DNA of 64,000 nucleotides from CAZCTC01 sp964501335 (GTDB lineage Bacteria > Chloroflexota > Anaerolineae > B4-G1 > SLSP01): the NCBI GenBank assembly GCA_964501335.1, contig CAZCTC010000003.1, positions 1 through 64,000 of the forward strand, in the 5' to 3' direction. Below the pieces are notes generated by a model. The model was given only the letters and a program-made list of their open reading frames with translations, made no database searches and was not told the origin of the DNA. A program made the translations under genes and the position numbers. Positions 26,606 through 34,933 of the stretch are shown here, piece by piece. How positions within the stretch are numbered: the first letter of the stretch is position 1; the number at the start of each line of letters is the position of its first letter.

Positions 26606-26956
26606 CCATACCTCCCTGGGTTGAATCTTTGTCAACGGCCCTGATTTTTAGCAGGGCCAGTATACCACAGAAAGTATACAGTAGAAAGTAGACAGTAGAA
26701 AGCAGAACTCCTTGTCTACTACGTTCAACATTGCCGACGGAAAATATCAGCCGAAAGCCGGCAGTAGAAAGCAGGCAACAAGACTTTCTATTATTTTTAG
26801 CATCCCGCAAAGGGTTTTAGTTGATAGAAAGCGACGCGCCGGATGGAGGGAGAGAACTTTTTGGGTCTGTTTTTTCGGCGGCTTTCTGAGGCCGCCGAAA
26901 AAACGGGTTTTCTTCTATCCGGTTTTCCGGGGCGTCGGCACCCGATAGTTTTTTAT
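26606..26956. repeat. Repeat insertion inside the F1 gene cluster
   Basis: No gene is seen. The gap has GTAGACA/GTAGAAA units at 26670-26790 and a forward hairpin element at 26800-26915. Its hairpin (26869-26904) has stem GTTTTTTCGGCGGC and loop TTTCTGAG. It separates atpG from atpD. For the minus-strand genes the T-run lies on the wrong side for a classic terminator. Confidence 0.75.
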
Positions 26957-27838
26957 TTACTTGTTGTCTTCAAGAGCTTCGGCGCCGCTGGCGATGTCAA
27001 GGATTTCGCGGGTGATGCGTTGCTGGCGGGCCTTATTGTAAGCGACTGTGAGTTCTTGAACCAGATCTTCGGCGTTGCGGCTGGCGTTTTCCATGGCGAC
27101 CATGCGAGAGGCCTGCTCGCTGGTAGCGGCTTCCAACAGGGCATGATAGAGATGGGTTTCCAGAGAACGCGGCAGGAACTCTCCTAAAATGGCTTCGGAG
27201 GAGGGTTCAAAGACGAACTCGAGTCCCGGTTGCGCCGACTTTTCGGTTTCCAGAGAGAGCGGTAGAAAGCGTTCGATTTTGGCCGGGTGGGTGAGGATGT
27301 TGCGGAAGTGTGTATAGGCCAGCTGGACTTCCTGGACGCGGTGGTGGATGAATTCATCGATCGCCAGATGGGCGATGTCGGCGGCGAGGGCGAAATCCGG
27401 GCCGGAGCGAGGGATTTCGAAGTGGGCCGTGAGTGAATAATCAAGGCGGGAGAGGATTTGTTGACCTTTGCGGCCGACGGTGATAAAGGAGGCCTTGAGT
27501 TGGGGATGGTCTTTCAGGTAGAGAAGGGCTTCTCGAACCACATTTTGATTGTAGGAACCGCAGAGGCCGCGGTCGGAGGTGACGACGATGATCAGGATCG
27601 AGTTAATGATCGGCGGTTGTTGCAGCAGAGGTTGGCTGGTGACGGTTTCTCCGCCGCCGGAGGAGAGCTGCCGCATGAAGCGTTGGCTCCATTCGTCGTA
27701 AGGTTGGGCCGCGATAGCCTGTTGTTGGACCTTACGCAGCTTCGACGCGGCGACCGTTTGCATGGCCCGGGTTACCTGGGCCAGGCTGCGGGTGCTTTGA
27801 ATGCGGCGACGGAGCTGATGGATGCTGGCGGTGGTCAT
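26957..27838 (-). CDS. atpG: ATP synthase gamma subunit
   Basis: This 293-residue central rotor shaft of F1 has the N-terminal helix typical of the family (IHQLRRRIQSTRSLAQVTRAM, first residues), the Rossmann-like middle (IVVTSDRGLCGSYNQNV) and the C-terminal helix ASRNAEDLVQELTVAYNKAR with QQRITREILDI. Its ATG overlaps the atpA stop by 4 nt, so translation is coupled. A repeat-filled gap separates it from atpD. Confidence 0.96.
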   Translation of the reverse strand: MTTASIHQLRRRIQSTRSLAQVTRAMQTVAASKLRKVQQQAIAAQPYDEWSQRFMRQLSSGGGETVTSQPLLQQPPIINSILIIVVTSDRGLCGSYNQNVVREALLYLKDHPQLKASFITVGRKGQQILSRLDYSLTAHFEIPRSGPDFALAADIAHLAIDEFIHHRVQEVQLAYTHFRNILTHPAKIERFLPLSLETEKSAQPGLEFVFEPSSEAILGEFLPRSLETHLYHALLEAATSEQASRMVAMENASRNAEDLVQELTVAYNKARQQRITREILDIASGAEALEDNK

Positions 27839-29517
27839 GCTTTTTTCTCAGAGGCCGCTTTTTTGTTTTCGGCCGGCCGAATCCAGAGGTTATTGAAGGC
27901 CTGGAGAGCTTCTTTGAGGTCTTCCTCAATCTCTTTGTCCCATTGACCGCGGTTGAGGGTTTCAAGGATCGGCGGGTATTGGCTTTCCATGTGGAGCAGG
28001 AAGTTTTGTTCGTAGGTAGAGAGCTGGTTCATGGGGAGTGTATCCAGGTAGCCATTGACCGCGGCGTAGATGATCGCGATTTGCTGGCCCAACGGCAGCG
28101 GTTTGTACTGCGGTTGTTTGAGGATTTCGGTGAGGCGGGCGCCCTGATCGAGCTGTTTTTTGGTGGCATCGTCGAGATCGGCGCCGAAGCGGGCAAAAGC
28201 TTCGAGGGCGCGGTACTGAGCCATGGCCAGTTTGAGCGGACCGGCGATCTTTTTCATCGCTTTGGTCTGGGCGTCGCCGCCGACGCGGGAGACGGAGATT
28301 CCGATGTTGATGGCGGGGCGGATGCCGACGTTGAAGAGGTTGCTTTCCAGATAGATCTGGCCGTCGGTGATGGAGATGACGTTGGTGGGGATGTAGGCGG
28401 AGACATCGCCGAGCTGGGTTTCGATGATGGGCAGGGCGGTGAGGCTCCCGCCGGAACCGGGTTTTTTGCGGATTTCGTAGTCGTCGCCGAGTTCGTGAAG
28501 CTTTTCCTTTGCGGCAGCCTTGCCCTGGAAGCCTACATATTCCTGTTGGTCGACGCCTTCGGAGAGGGTGTCGGTCATGTCTTTTTTGACGATGATGTAG
28601 TGCTCTGCCAGGCGGGCGGCCCGTTCCAGCAGGCGGGAGTGGAGGTAGAAGATGTCGCCGGGATAGGCTTCACGGCCGGCGGGGCGGCGCAAGAGGAGCG
28701 AGACCTGACGATAGGCCCAGGCGTGGCGGGTGAGGTCGTCGTAGACGACGAGGGCGTCGTAGCCGCGCTGCATGAAATCCTCACCGATGGCGCACCCGGC
28801 GTAGGGGGCCAGGTATTGCAGGGGGGCCGGCTCGGAGGCGGGGGCGGAGATGATGACGGTGTAGTCCATGGCGCCAAACTCTTCGAGGGTGGCGACCAGG
28901 CGGGCGACTTGAGCCTGTTTTTGACCGATGGCGACGTAGATACAGAGGACGCCGGTGTTCTTTTGATTGATGATGGTATCGATGGCGATGGCGCTTTTGC
29001 CGGTCTGGCGATCCCCGATGATCAATTCGCGCTGGCCGCGGCCGATGGGAATCAGGGCGTCGATGGCTTTGAGTCCGGTCTGGAGCGGGGTATCGACATC
29101 CTGCCGTTCGACGATGCCGGCGGCGATCTGTTCAATGGGGAGATAGTTGTTGGAGTAGATGGGGCCTTTGCCGTCGAGGGGGCGGCCGAGGGCATTGACG
29201 ACGCGTCCGAGGAGGGCATTGCCGACGGGGACGGAGGCGATGCGGTGAGTGCGGTAAGCGGACATGCCCTCTTCGAGGCCGGTGAAGTCGCCCATGACGA
29301 TGATGCCGACCTGTTCGGCTTCGAGGTTGAAGGCGAGGCCGAGAACCCCGTTTTCGAATTCGACCAGTTCGTTCATCTGGATGCTGGGGAGTCCGGAGAC
29401 AGTGACAATGCCGTCGCCTACTTCGGTGATGGCGCCGATTTCCTGCGTCTGGATTTCCGGTTTGAAATTTTCGAGCTGAGTGCGGAAATGTTGCAACAGG
29501 GATTCGGAATTATCCAT
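27835..29517 (-). CDS. atpA: ATP synthase alpha subunit with internal insertion
   Basis: This 560-residue regulatory subunit of F1 carries the P-loop GDRQTGKSAIA (about 170-180) and the signatures ALVVYDDLTRHAWAYRQVS and GGSLTALPIIET. It is about 50 residues longer than usual (near 505-510). The extra length is largely an insertion between LLERAARL and GGSLTALP, residues about 303-354, where most alpha subunits have only a handful of residues. A charged C-terminal tail adds a little. GAAGGAGG precedes the ATG. No atpH gene follows or precedes; delta sequence is fused to atpF near 49 kb. Confidence 0.96.
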   Translation of the reverse strand: MDNSESLLQHFRTQLENFKPEIQTQEIGAITEVGDGIVTVSGLPSIQMNELVEFENGVLGLAFNLEAEQVGIIVMGDFTGLEEGMSAYRTHRIASVPVGNALLGRVVNALGRPLDGKGPIYSNNYLPIEQIAAGIVERQDVDTPLQTGLKAIDALIPIGRGQRELIIGDRQTGKSAIAIDTIINQKNTGVLCIYVAIGQKQAQVARLVATLEEFGAMDYTVIISAPASEPAPLQYLAPYAGCAIGEDFMQRGYDALVVYDDLTRHAWAYRQVSLLLRRPAGREAYPGDIFYLHSRLLERAARLAEHYIIVKKDMTDTLSEGVDQQEYVGFQGKAAAKEKLHELGDDYEIRKKPGSGGSLTALPIIETQLGDVSAYIPTNVISITDGQIYLESNLFNVGIRPAINIGISVSRVGGDAQTKAMKKIAGPLKLAMAQYRALEAFARFGADLDDATKKQLDQGARLTEILKQPQYKPLPLGQQIAIIYAAVNGYLDTLPMNQLSTYEQNFLLHMESQYPPILETLNRGQWDKEIEEDLKEALQAFNNLWIRPAENKKAASEKKA

Positions 29518-29654
29518 TATGCCTCCTTCGATTCTGGGGTTGGGAAATCATAACCGGCCTGTCGGGCCGGCAAGTTTTTTGGCAAAACGTGAGTCTATAC
29601 CGGGATGATGATACACGCATTCGGGGTTTTTGTCCAATCACCCTTTTTATGAGG

Positions 29655-29935
29655 GCGGGGGCGGGCGTTTTTGCGTCCCGCACAGGGTTTTTTTTCCTGT
29701 AGGAGGCGCCGCGCGGGATGGGGGGAGAGAGAATTTTTTGTTGATGACATCGGCGGCTTCAGAAAGTCGCCGATGACATCAACAAAAAAGCCTATCCAGC
29801 GCGGTGTATCTGGTCCGGAGAGGCCCATTTGCGGGATGCTACAAAGGTCACGAGAGGGTGGCACCCCGAAGGATGAAAATAGATTGTTGGGTTAGAGGGC
29901 GGCCTCATCGGGCCGTCCTGGGGGAGATTTCTGTA
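29655..29935. repeat. Head-to-head hairpin element pair
   Basis: A forward left module (29670-29735) leads into a hairpin whose stem extends well beyond 14 bp (29734-29787, one A-A mismatch, flanking T- and A-runs, loop TTCAGAAA). It is followed by a reversed left module (29790-29840, CCAGCGCGGTG to TTTGCGGGATGC). A decayed GGGCGGCC hairpin lies at about 29898-29918. It lies between divergent atpA and the HIT gene. Confidence 0.75.
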
Positions 29936-29974
29936 CTTTTATGGATATCTTGATCGGGTGGGTGACACTTTCAT

Positions 29975-30002
29975 TTGCCGGATATGACATCTGGCATACA
30001 AT
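29975..30002 (+). promoter_or_regulatory. Promoter of the HIT gene, possibly giving a leaderless mRNA
   Basis: TTGCCG (29975-29980), a 16-nt spacer and TACAAT (29997-30002) form a fair sigma70-like promoter. Only 7 nt separate the -10 box from the ATG at 30010, so transcription should start at or next to the start codon. No separate ribosome site fits. Confidence 0.5.
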
Positions 30003-30009
30003 AAAGGGC

Positions 30010-30510
30010 ATGGATTATTTATGGGCACCCTGGCGAATGACCTATCTTCGAAGCGGCGGCGCGCCGGTGGAAGGCTGTGTGTTTTGTTGTAAACGTGACG
30101 CCTTGGATCCGGTGGAGCATGTATTGTATCGCGGCGAGAGCTGTTTTGTGGTTCTCAACCGTTATCCGTACAGCAACGGACATTTGATGATTGTGCCGTA
30201 TATCCATGAGGCCAGTCTGGAAGTGCTGGACGATGCGACGGGATTGGAATTGATGACGCTGGTGCGTTATTCGCTGCGGATTTTGCGCCATGTTTATAAT
30301 CCGCAAGGGTTTAATATGGGCGTGAATGAGGGGGCGGTGGCGGGGGCCGGGGTGGCGGGCCATGTACATTTCCATATGGTGCCGCGCTGGGGCGGCGATA
30401 CGAATTATATGACGGTGGTGGGGGATACCCGGGTGATTCCGGAGGATCTGGATGTGACTTACTCGCGTCTGCGGCCGCATTATGATGCGTTGCAGGCCGG
30501 GTTGAAATAG
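30010..30510 (+). CDS. HIT-family nucleotide hydrolase/phosphorylase
   Basis: This 166-residue HIT-superfamily protein has the active-site triad HVHFHMVPRW (residues about 117-126). An N-terminal CVFC zinc-type pair (about 23-26) and the YSNGHLMIVPYIHEAS stretch are typical of the AP4A-phosphorylase/HIT branch acting on dinucleoside polyphosphates. The start MDYLWAPWRMTYL matches the usual N-terminus of this branch, so the ATG at 30010 is preferred over one at 29941. Stands alone between repeat blocks. Confidence 0.88.
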   Translation: MDYLWAPWRMTYLRSGGAPVEGCVFCCKRDALDPVEHVLYRGESCFVVLNRYPYSNGHLMIVPYIHEASLEVLDDATGLELMTLVRYSLRILRHVYNPQGFNMGVNEGAVAGAGVAGHVHFHMVPRWGGDTNYMTVVGDTRVIPEDLDVTYSRLRPHYDALQAGLK

Positions 30511-30514
30511 GATT

Positions 30515-31010
30515 TTTGCGCTTTGCACGGGGCCTTTTTCTCCGTGAGAGGCGCTGTGCAGGAGGGGGAAGAGGTTTCTTTTGTTTATTTTTTTCGCACG
30601 CATGGGAATGCGTGCGAAAAAATGGCTTTTGTTTTGGGCTGACCGCACAGGTTGATGGATTTTTGCCCGTGCGGTCAGTTTTTTTGCGTCCCGCATTCGG
30701 TGTTTTTGGGGCAAGATACGCCGCGCTGGATGGGGGGAGAGAGTTATTTTTATTCATCTTTTCGGCGGCTTCAGAAAGCCGCCGAAAAGATGGGCTTTTT
30801 TCCAGATTAAGCGCACAGGTCGAGAGTTTTTGTCTGGTAAAAAGCGACGTGCTGGATGGTGGAAGAGAATTATTTTTATTCATAATTGCGGCGGCTTCAG
30901 AAAGCCGCCGCAATTATGGGTTTTTTTCCAGACGGATCGCCCAGGTTGAGAGTTTGTGCCGGGTAAAAAGTGACGCGTTGGATGGGGGGGAGAGCGTTTT
31001 TTCCAAATTA
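30515..31010 (+). repeat. Series of forward hairpin elements
   Basis: Three hairpins, 30587-30622 (stem ATTTTTTCGCACGC, loop ATGGGAAT), 30756-30791 and 30882-30917 (stem ATAATTGCGGCGGC), each follow a left module and precede a right module ending GCACAGG or GCCCAGG. A fourth left module near 30955-31000 has no hairpin. No gene is seen in this 580-bp gap. Confidence 0.85.
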
Positions 31011-31035
31011 GCGCATTGCTTGAAGTTTTTACACT

Positions 31036-31072
31036 AAAAAACAGCGCGCTCCTTACGGGGCGCGCTGTTTTT
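31036..31072 (-). terminator. Terminator downstream of murI
   Basis: A GC-rich stem (AACAGCGCG pairing with CGCGCTGTT, extended by four inner pairs) with a T-run on the minus-strand 3' side lies 19 bp after the murI stop. Its sequence is unrelated to the dispersed hairpins. Confidence 0.8.
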
Positions 31073-31090
31073 GATTTGAAGGATAGAGAG

Positions 31091-31912
31091 TTACAGGTGA
31101 ATTTCCCCGTTTTCCCAGGTGACGCCGTGGCTCTTGCCGGTGTAGCCGATGAGCCGCTGCATCATGGCTGTCATGCCGGCAGGATCGCCGGTGGTGTAGA
31201 AGTGATGACGACCGGTTGAACCGGGGGGGGCAGTCATTTCGCGGGCGGTCAATACCCGTCCGATCTGCCGGGCGACGGCGGGGGCGGCATCGACGATGGT
31301 GATGTCGGGGCCGACGACCTGTTCGATAGCCGGCTGGAGGAAGGGGTAGTGGGTGCAGCCCAGGACCAGATGGTCGATGCCGGCGGCGACCATGGGATCG
31401 AGATAACGATGGAGGAGTTCCAGCGTTTCCGGGGTGTCAAGCGCGCCGGCTTCCACAGCGTCGGCCAGGCCGGGGCACATTTGGGTTTCCAGGCGGACCT
31501 GCGCGGCGAATCGTTCAACCAGCGAGCGGAAGAGGGCGCCCTGAAAGGTGGTGGGGGTGGCGATGATGCCGATGGCGCCGGTGTGAGTCCGTTCGGCGGC
31601 CGGTTTGATGGCCGGTTCCATGCCGACGAATTGGATTTCCGGGAAGGCGGCTCGCAGGTAGTGCAGGCTGGCGCCAGAGGCGGTGTTGCACGCTACGACA
31701 ATGATCTTGGCGTCGTGATGCAACAGGAAGCGGGTGATCGCGCCGGCAAAGCTTTGAATTTCCCCTATGGACCGCGGTCCATAGGGGAAATTTCCTTGAT
31801 CGCCCAGATAGACGGTGCTTTCGTCCGGCAGCTGGCGGGCGATTTCACGCCATACGGAGAGTCCCCCGATGCCGGAATCGTAAACTCCGATGGGACGAGG
31901 ATCGTGATTCAC
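31091..31912 (-). CDS. murI: Glutamate racemase
   Basis: This enzyme makes D-glutamate for peptidoglycan. The 273-residue product has GVYDSGIGGLSVWREI (residues 9-24), the first catalytic cysteine in VACNTASGAS (about 72-81) and the second in LGCTHYPFL (about 184-192). The region coding GNFPYGPRSIGE contains a perfect 36-bp palindrome at 31757-31792. The conserved PYG-x-x-S motif is inside it, so the protein reads normally. The gene starts 7 nt after the stop of the metalloprotease gene, so the two share a transcript. Confidence 0.95.
   Translation of the reverse strand: MNHDPRPIGVYDSGIGGLSVWREIARQLPDESTVYLGDQGNFPYGPRSIGEIQSFAGAITRFLLHHDAKIIVVACNTASGASLHYLRAAFPEIQFVGMEPAIKPAAERTHTGAIGIIATPTTFQGALFRSLVERFAAQVRLETQMCPGLADAVEAGALDTPETLELLHRYLDPMVAAGIDHLVLGCTHYPFLQPAIEQVVGPDITIVDAAPAVARQIGRVLTAREMTAPPGSTGRHHFYTTGDPAGMTAMMQRLIGYTGKSHGVTWENGEIHL
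31757..31792. other. Perfect 36-bp palindrome inside murI
   Basis: The centre is between 31774 and 31775 (ACCG|CGGT), and all 18 base pairs match outward to AATT ends. There is no loop, so it is a DNA palindrome or a very tight mRNA hairpin inside a conserved coding motif. Confidence 0.95.
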
Positions 31913-31919
31913 AGGATTT

Positions 31920-34004
31920 TTACTCCGGTTTGACGGTGATTTCGTAGGGAGCAGCTTCGGTGGTGATCGGAGCCAGGGCTGAGACGATCAGGACGGCTTC
32001 TTTTGCTCCGTTGCTGCCCAGGTCGATGGTCCATTCGCCTTCGGTGGCGTCGGCCATGATCAGGCGTTGGACGGTGGTTTCATCGCCGAAGGTGATCAGT
32101 TCGACGATCCATTCCTGCGGGAGGATGTTGGCATGGCGGACGAAGCCTTCCGCAATCCAGCCGGAATCGAGCGTTTCGCTATCGTCGTTGAGGATTTCTT
32201 CGCCGTTCACCGTGATCGTGATATCGTCGATGGCCAGGCCGGGTTGATTGACGGCGGCATCGGTGATGTATTCAAAGCGGAGGGCGATTTCTTTGCCCAC
32301 GAAGGGAGTCAGATCGGCGCTGAGTTGTTTCCAATCGTCGTTCTGACCGGTGATGCCGCAGCCCAGGGAGTTGCCGTTGGGGTTATCCATGGTGCAATCC
32401 AGGGTATCGTCATCCAGGATTTGCCAGCTGATTTCGGGGGAGCTGAGATCTTCAGGCAGGGTGCCGCTTTTGGTTGTGCCGACGACGACATAGGCGTAAT
32501 CCCAATCCTCTTCGATGTAGCTCCAGTTCCAGAATTCGACTTTGGCTTCCGAGGCGTCGCGCAGATCCAGCCGGCGGGTCAGCCGGGCATCGGATTCGTC
32601 GGCCCGGTTGGACCACCAGAGATATTGGCCGCTGTGGGCTTTGGTATCCAGCAGGCCGATTTCGGTGGCTCCGCGGAAGGTCAGATGCAGGGGAGCGTTG
32701 CCCTTGATTTCGATGTAGTCGGCTCCGTATTGCTGAACGGTTGCAGAGTGTTCGCCGGATTTGTTGATCGTCTCGCTGATTTCCGGTTTGGAGGGGTCGA
32801 TATCGTGGTAGGCAAACTGGCCCTGATCCACGCCGGGGTCATCCAGCAGGTTGGCAACCATCCAATCGGCAAAGAATTCTTTGTGGGTGATGTTTTGTTC
32901 CAGCTGTTTCAGGACATCGTCGACGCTCTCCATGCCGTTTTGTTTATCGGCGACCAGATCCTTGGTGGCTTCATCGCCGAAGCGATCCAGGAAGTAGCTC
33001 ATGAACAGATAAGAAGCGCCGTAGTTGGCGGCGGCATCTCCGGCGGTTCCTTCCGGCCAGGTGGTCAGCTGGGTATCGGGGTTCGCGGCGTAGGCCCAGT
33101 CGTTTCCGCCGACATCGTAGGTGCCGGGTTTTTTGCGGTTGTTGAGGGCGGTGGCCAGTTCCGAGGAGCCTTCGTTGAGCCAGGTATCCTCGTTGCGGTC
33201 GTTATTGAAATGGATCATGTGTTGGAATTCATGCGCCAGGACTCCGTTGTAGAAATCGTCTCCGAGGTTGACGTTTTCGATGTTGATGTAGAACATTTCT
33301 TTTTCATTGGAGTCGCTGCGGACGGCCTTGACGTAGGAATCCGGGCTGGAGAAGTAGCCGGCGACGGTGTCGCCCAGGTTGCGGGCATGGAGGACGCTGA
33401 GGTGGATATCGTTGTCGACACCGGGGGTCCATTCAGAGCCGAAGAATTCCCGATCGGTGGGGTAGGTTTGATTTTCAAAGAGATCGGCGGCGGCTTTCAA
33501 TTTATTTTCATCGACCCGCACGCCTTCTTCGACCCACATGTAGACATGGGCGGTCTTATATTTCAGGACGGCATCGATTACGAATTGTTCATCGGTATCC
33601 ACATTGGAGGCGTTGAATTCTATTTTATCGCCGATGTTATACTCCTGAGCCGTTTCCTGGACCGTGCGGGGGGTATCGGACGGTACGCCACGCAGGCGGA
33701 CGCCCAGTTCGTGCAGGTCTGAATCGGGGATGACGGCGGCTTCAATTGCTTTGAGGGTTTCAAAGGCTTCTTCGGAAACCGGGCCGGAGGAGAGTTCCGG
33801 TGTGGCTTCCGGGGTGCCTAACGGTTCCGGGGTGAAATCTTCTTCGTAAGATTCGGGGGTGCCGAAAAGTTCCTCTATTTCGGAGGAGTCGGTATTCATG
33901 ACGGCGTAGGCGCCTAAAATACCGCAGGTGCAAAGACACAAGAGCGCTATAACGGCTCCAATGCCCAGGCCGATCCAGAGCCCATTGTTGTTTTTTTGTT
34001 CCAT
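31920..34004 (-). CDS. Membrane-anchored zinc metalloprotease
   Basis: The 694-residue product has an N-terminal anchor (residues about 10-36, GLGIGAVIALLCLCTCGILG), then a Pro/Glu/Thr-rich linker. The extracytoplasmic protease domain has VLAHEFQHMIHFNND (about 260-274, HExxH zinc motif) and WLNEGSSELA with the further Glu ligand, a layout seen in M6/M30-like peptidases. The C-terminal 300 residues are beta-rich, including a jelly-roll-like segment (FEYITDAAVNQPGLAIDDITI) as in immune-inhibitor-A proteases. AAGGAG precedes the ATG. A minus-strand promoter lies at 34101-34128. It is transcribed with murI. Confidence 0.82.
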   Translation of the reverse strand: MEQKNNNGLWIGLGIGAVIALLCLCTCGILGAYAVMNTDSSEIEELFGTPESYEEDFTPEPLGTPEATPELSSGPVSEEAFETLKAIEAAVIPDSDLHELGVRLRGVPSDTPRTVQETAQEYNIGDKIEFNASNVDTDEQFVIDAVLKYKTAHVYMWVEEGVRVDENKLKAAADLFENQTYPTDREFFGSEWTPGVDNDIHLSVLHARNLGDTVAGYFSSPDSYVKAVRSDSNEKEMFYINIENVNLGDDFYNGVLAHEFQHMIHFNNDRNEDTWLNEGSSELATALNNRKKPGTYDVGGNDWAYAANPDTQLTTWPEGTAGDAAANYGASYLFMSYFLDRFGDEATKDLVADKQNGMESVDDVLKQLEQNITHKEFFADWMVANLLDDPGVDQGQFAYHDIDPSKPEISETINKSGEHSATVQQYGADYIEIKGNAPLHLTFRGATEIGLLDTKAHSGQYLWWSNRADESDARLTRRLDLRDASEAKVEFWNWSYIEEDWDYAYVVVGTTKSGTLPEDLSSPEISWQILDDDTLDCTMDNPNGNSLGCGITGQNDDWKQLSADLTPFVGKEIALRFEYITDAAVNQPGLAIDDITITVNGEEILNDDSETLDSGWIAEGFVRHANILPQEWIVELITFGDETTVQRLIMADATEGEWTIDLGSNGAKEAVLIVSALAPITTEAAPYEITVKPE

Positions 34005-34100
34005 CAGCTATGCTCCTTAGTGGAATCTGCTTGATCTAACGATGTAGTGGGTACGGACAGTGCCTGTATTCAGTTGCACCGATAAATCTAGCTGAGAAAA

Positions 34101-34171
34101 ATTATACGGCAGGGAGCCGGGATGGCAAGGAGTCTTTTTTAGTTCGACAGAAGCTGGAAAACGGGTATAAT
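34101..34171. promoter_or_regulatory. Divergent promoter pair
   Basis: On the minus strand, TTGCCA (34123-34128), a 16-nt spacer and TATAAT (34101-34106) serve the metalloprotease-murI unit. On the plus strand, TTCGAC (34143-34148), a 17-nt spacer and TATAAT (34166-34171) serve the DUF4446 gene. Both -10 boxes match consensus exactly. Confidence 0.75.
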
Positions 34172-34205
34172 TTCCCGGTTGGAAACCAAGGAGGATGGAG
34201 CCGAT

Positions 34206-34718
34206 ATGGATACTGTTTTGTTGCCCTGGGTTATTGCGGCAACACTGATGTTGTTTATTGCCGCCTATTTGATTTTTTCTTTAGAAAAACGGGTCAATAA
34301 AATCGAAACTCGTTATCAACGGCTGTTGGCCCTGGCTGAAGATGCGGATCAGGCCACGATTGCCCGTTTGTTGACCCGTCTGGATGATGTGGACAGTCAG
34401 ATGGGGCAGCTGGTTAACGGGATGAACCGGGTGAATGGGATTCTGCCGCACACCCTTCAGGGGTATGGGATTGTACGGTATCGGGCTTTTCCGGATGTGG
34501 GAGGGGATCAAAGTTTTTCAATAGCTTTGGTGGATGCAAATGGTTCCGGAATGTTGGTGACGAGTTTGCATGGTCGGGATGAGACGCGTATTTATGCCAA
34601 ACCATTGACGCAATGGCGATCGAGTTACAGTTTGAGCGCTGAAGAACAGCAGGCTTTGGGGCAGGCGCGGCAGGTTTTGGAATCGGGCAGCACTGTAGAC
34701 GAAGCGCAGGGGGCGTAG
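34206..34718 (+). CDS. DUF4446 family membrane-anchored protein
   Basis: This 170-residue protein has an N-terminal membrane helix (residues about 5-27), a predicted coiled coil (about 30-75) and the DUF4446 signature VRYRAFPDVGGDQSFSIALV with TSLHGRDETRIYAKP (about 95-145). The biochemical role of the family is unknown. The ATG at 34206 follows AAGGAGG; an in-frame TTG at 34179 lies before that site and is rejected. A GGGCGGCC hairpin with a T-run follows the stop. Confidence 0.82.
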   Translation: MDTVLLPWVIAATLMLFIAAYLIFSLEKRVNKIETRYQRLLALAEDADQATIARLLTRLDDVDSQMGQLVNGMNRVNGILPHTLQGYGIVRYRAFPDVGGDQSFSIALVDANGSGMLVTSLHGRDETRIYAKPLTQWRSSYSLSAEEQQALGQARQVLESGSTVDEAQGA

Positions 34719-34763
34719 GGCGCGCATCAACGGCGGCCGGTATAAGGCAAGGACGTTTTGCAG

Positions 34764-34796
34764 GGGCGGCCCGATGTGGCCGCCCTGTTTTTTTGT
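34764..34796 (+). terminator. GGGCGGCC hairpin terminator
   Basis: GGGCGGCC-CGATGT-GGCCGCCC (34764-34785) is followed by TGTTTTTTT, a good intrinsic terminator for the DUF4446 gene. The same hairpin occurs at 442-463 and 18679-18700. A GGGCGCCCACGCAGG copy follows at 34803. Confidence 0.75.
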
Positions 34797-34840
34797 GGGG
34801 CGGGCGCCCACGCAGGGGGGGCCTACTTTAGGAGGTGCGT

Positions 34841-34868
34841 TTGACAAAGCGGCAAGGTCCGCTATGAT
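34841..34868 (+). promoter_or_regulatory. Bactofilin promoter
   Basis: TTGACA (34841-34846), a 16-nt spacer and TATGAT (34863-34868) lie 66 bp before the bactofilin ATG. Confidence 0.75.
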
Positions 34869-34933
34869 TGGGTGCAGGTGATTTTTTAACTTTCACCGTA
34901 GGATTTTAGCTCAGTTCAGCAAGGAGGAACCCG

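Noticed and set aside
27943..29553. 536-codon frame antisense to atpA
   Set aside because: It is a shadow of strong codon bias in atpA; composition is acidic and glycine-rich with no family features.
32067..33722. 551-codon frame antisense to the metalloprotease
   Set aside because: It is a shadow frame rich in Gly/Phe/Val/Asp; the metalloprotease has clear motifs on the other strand.
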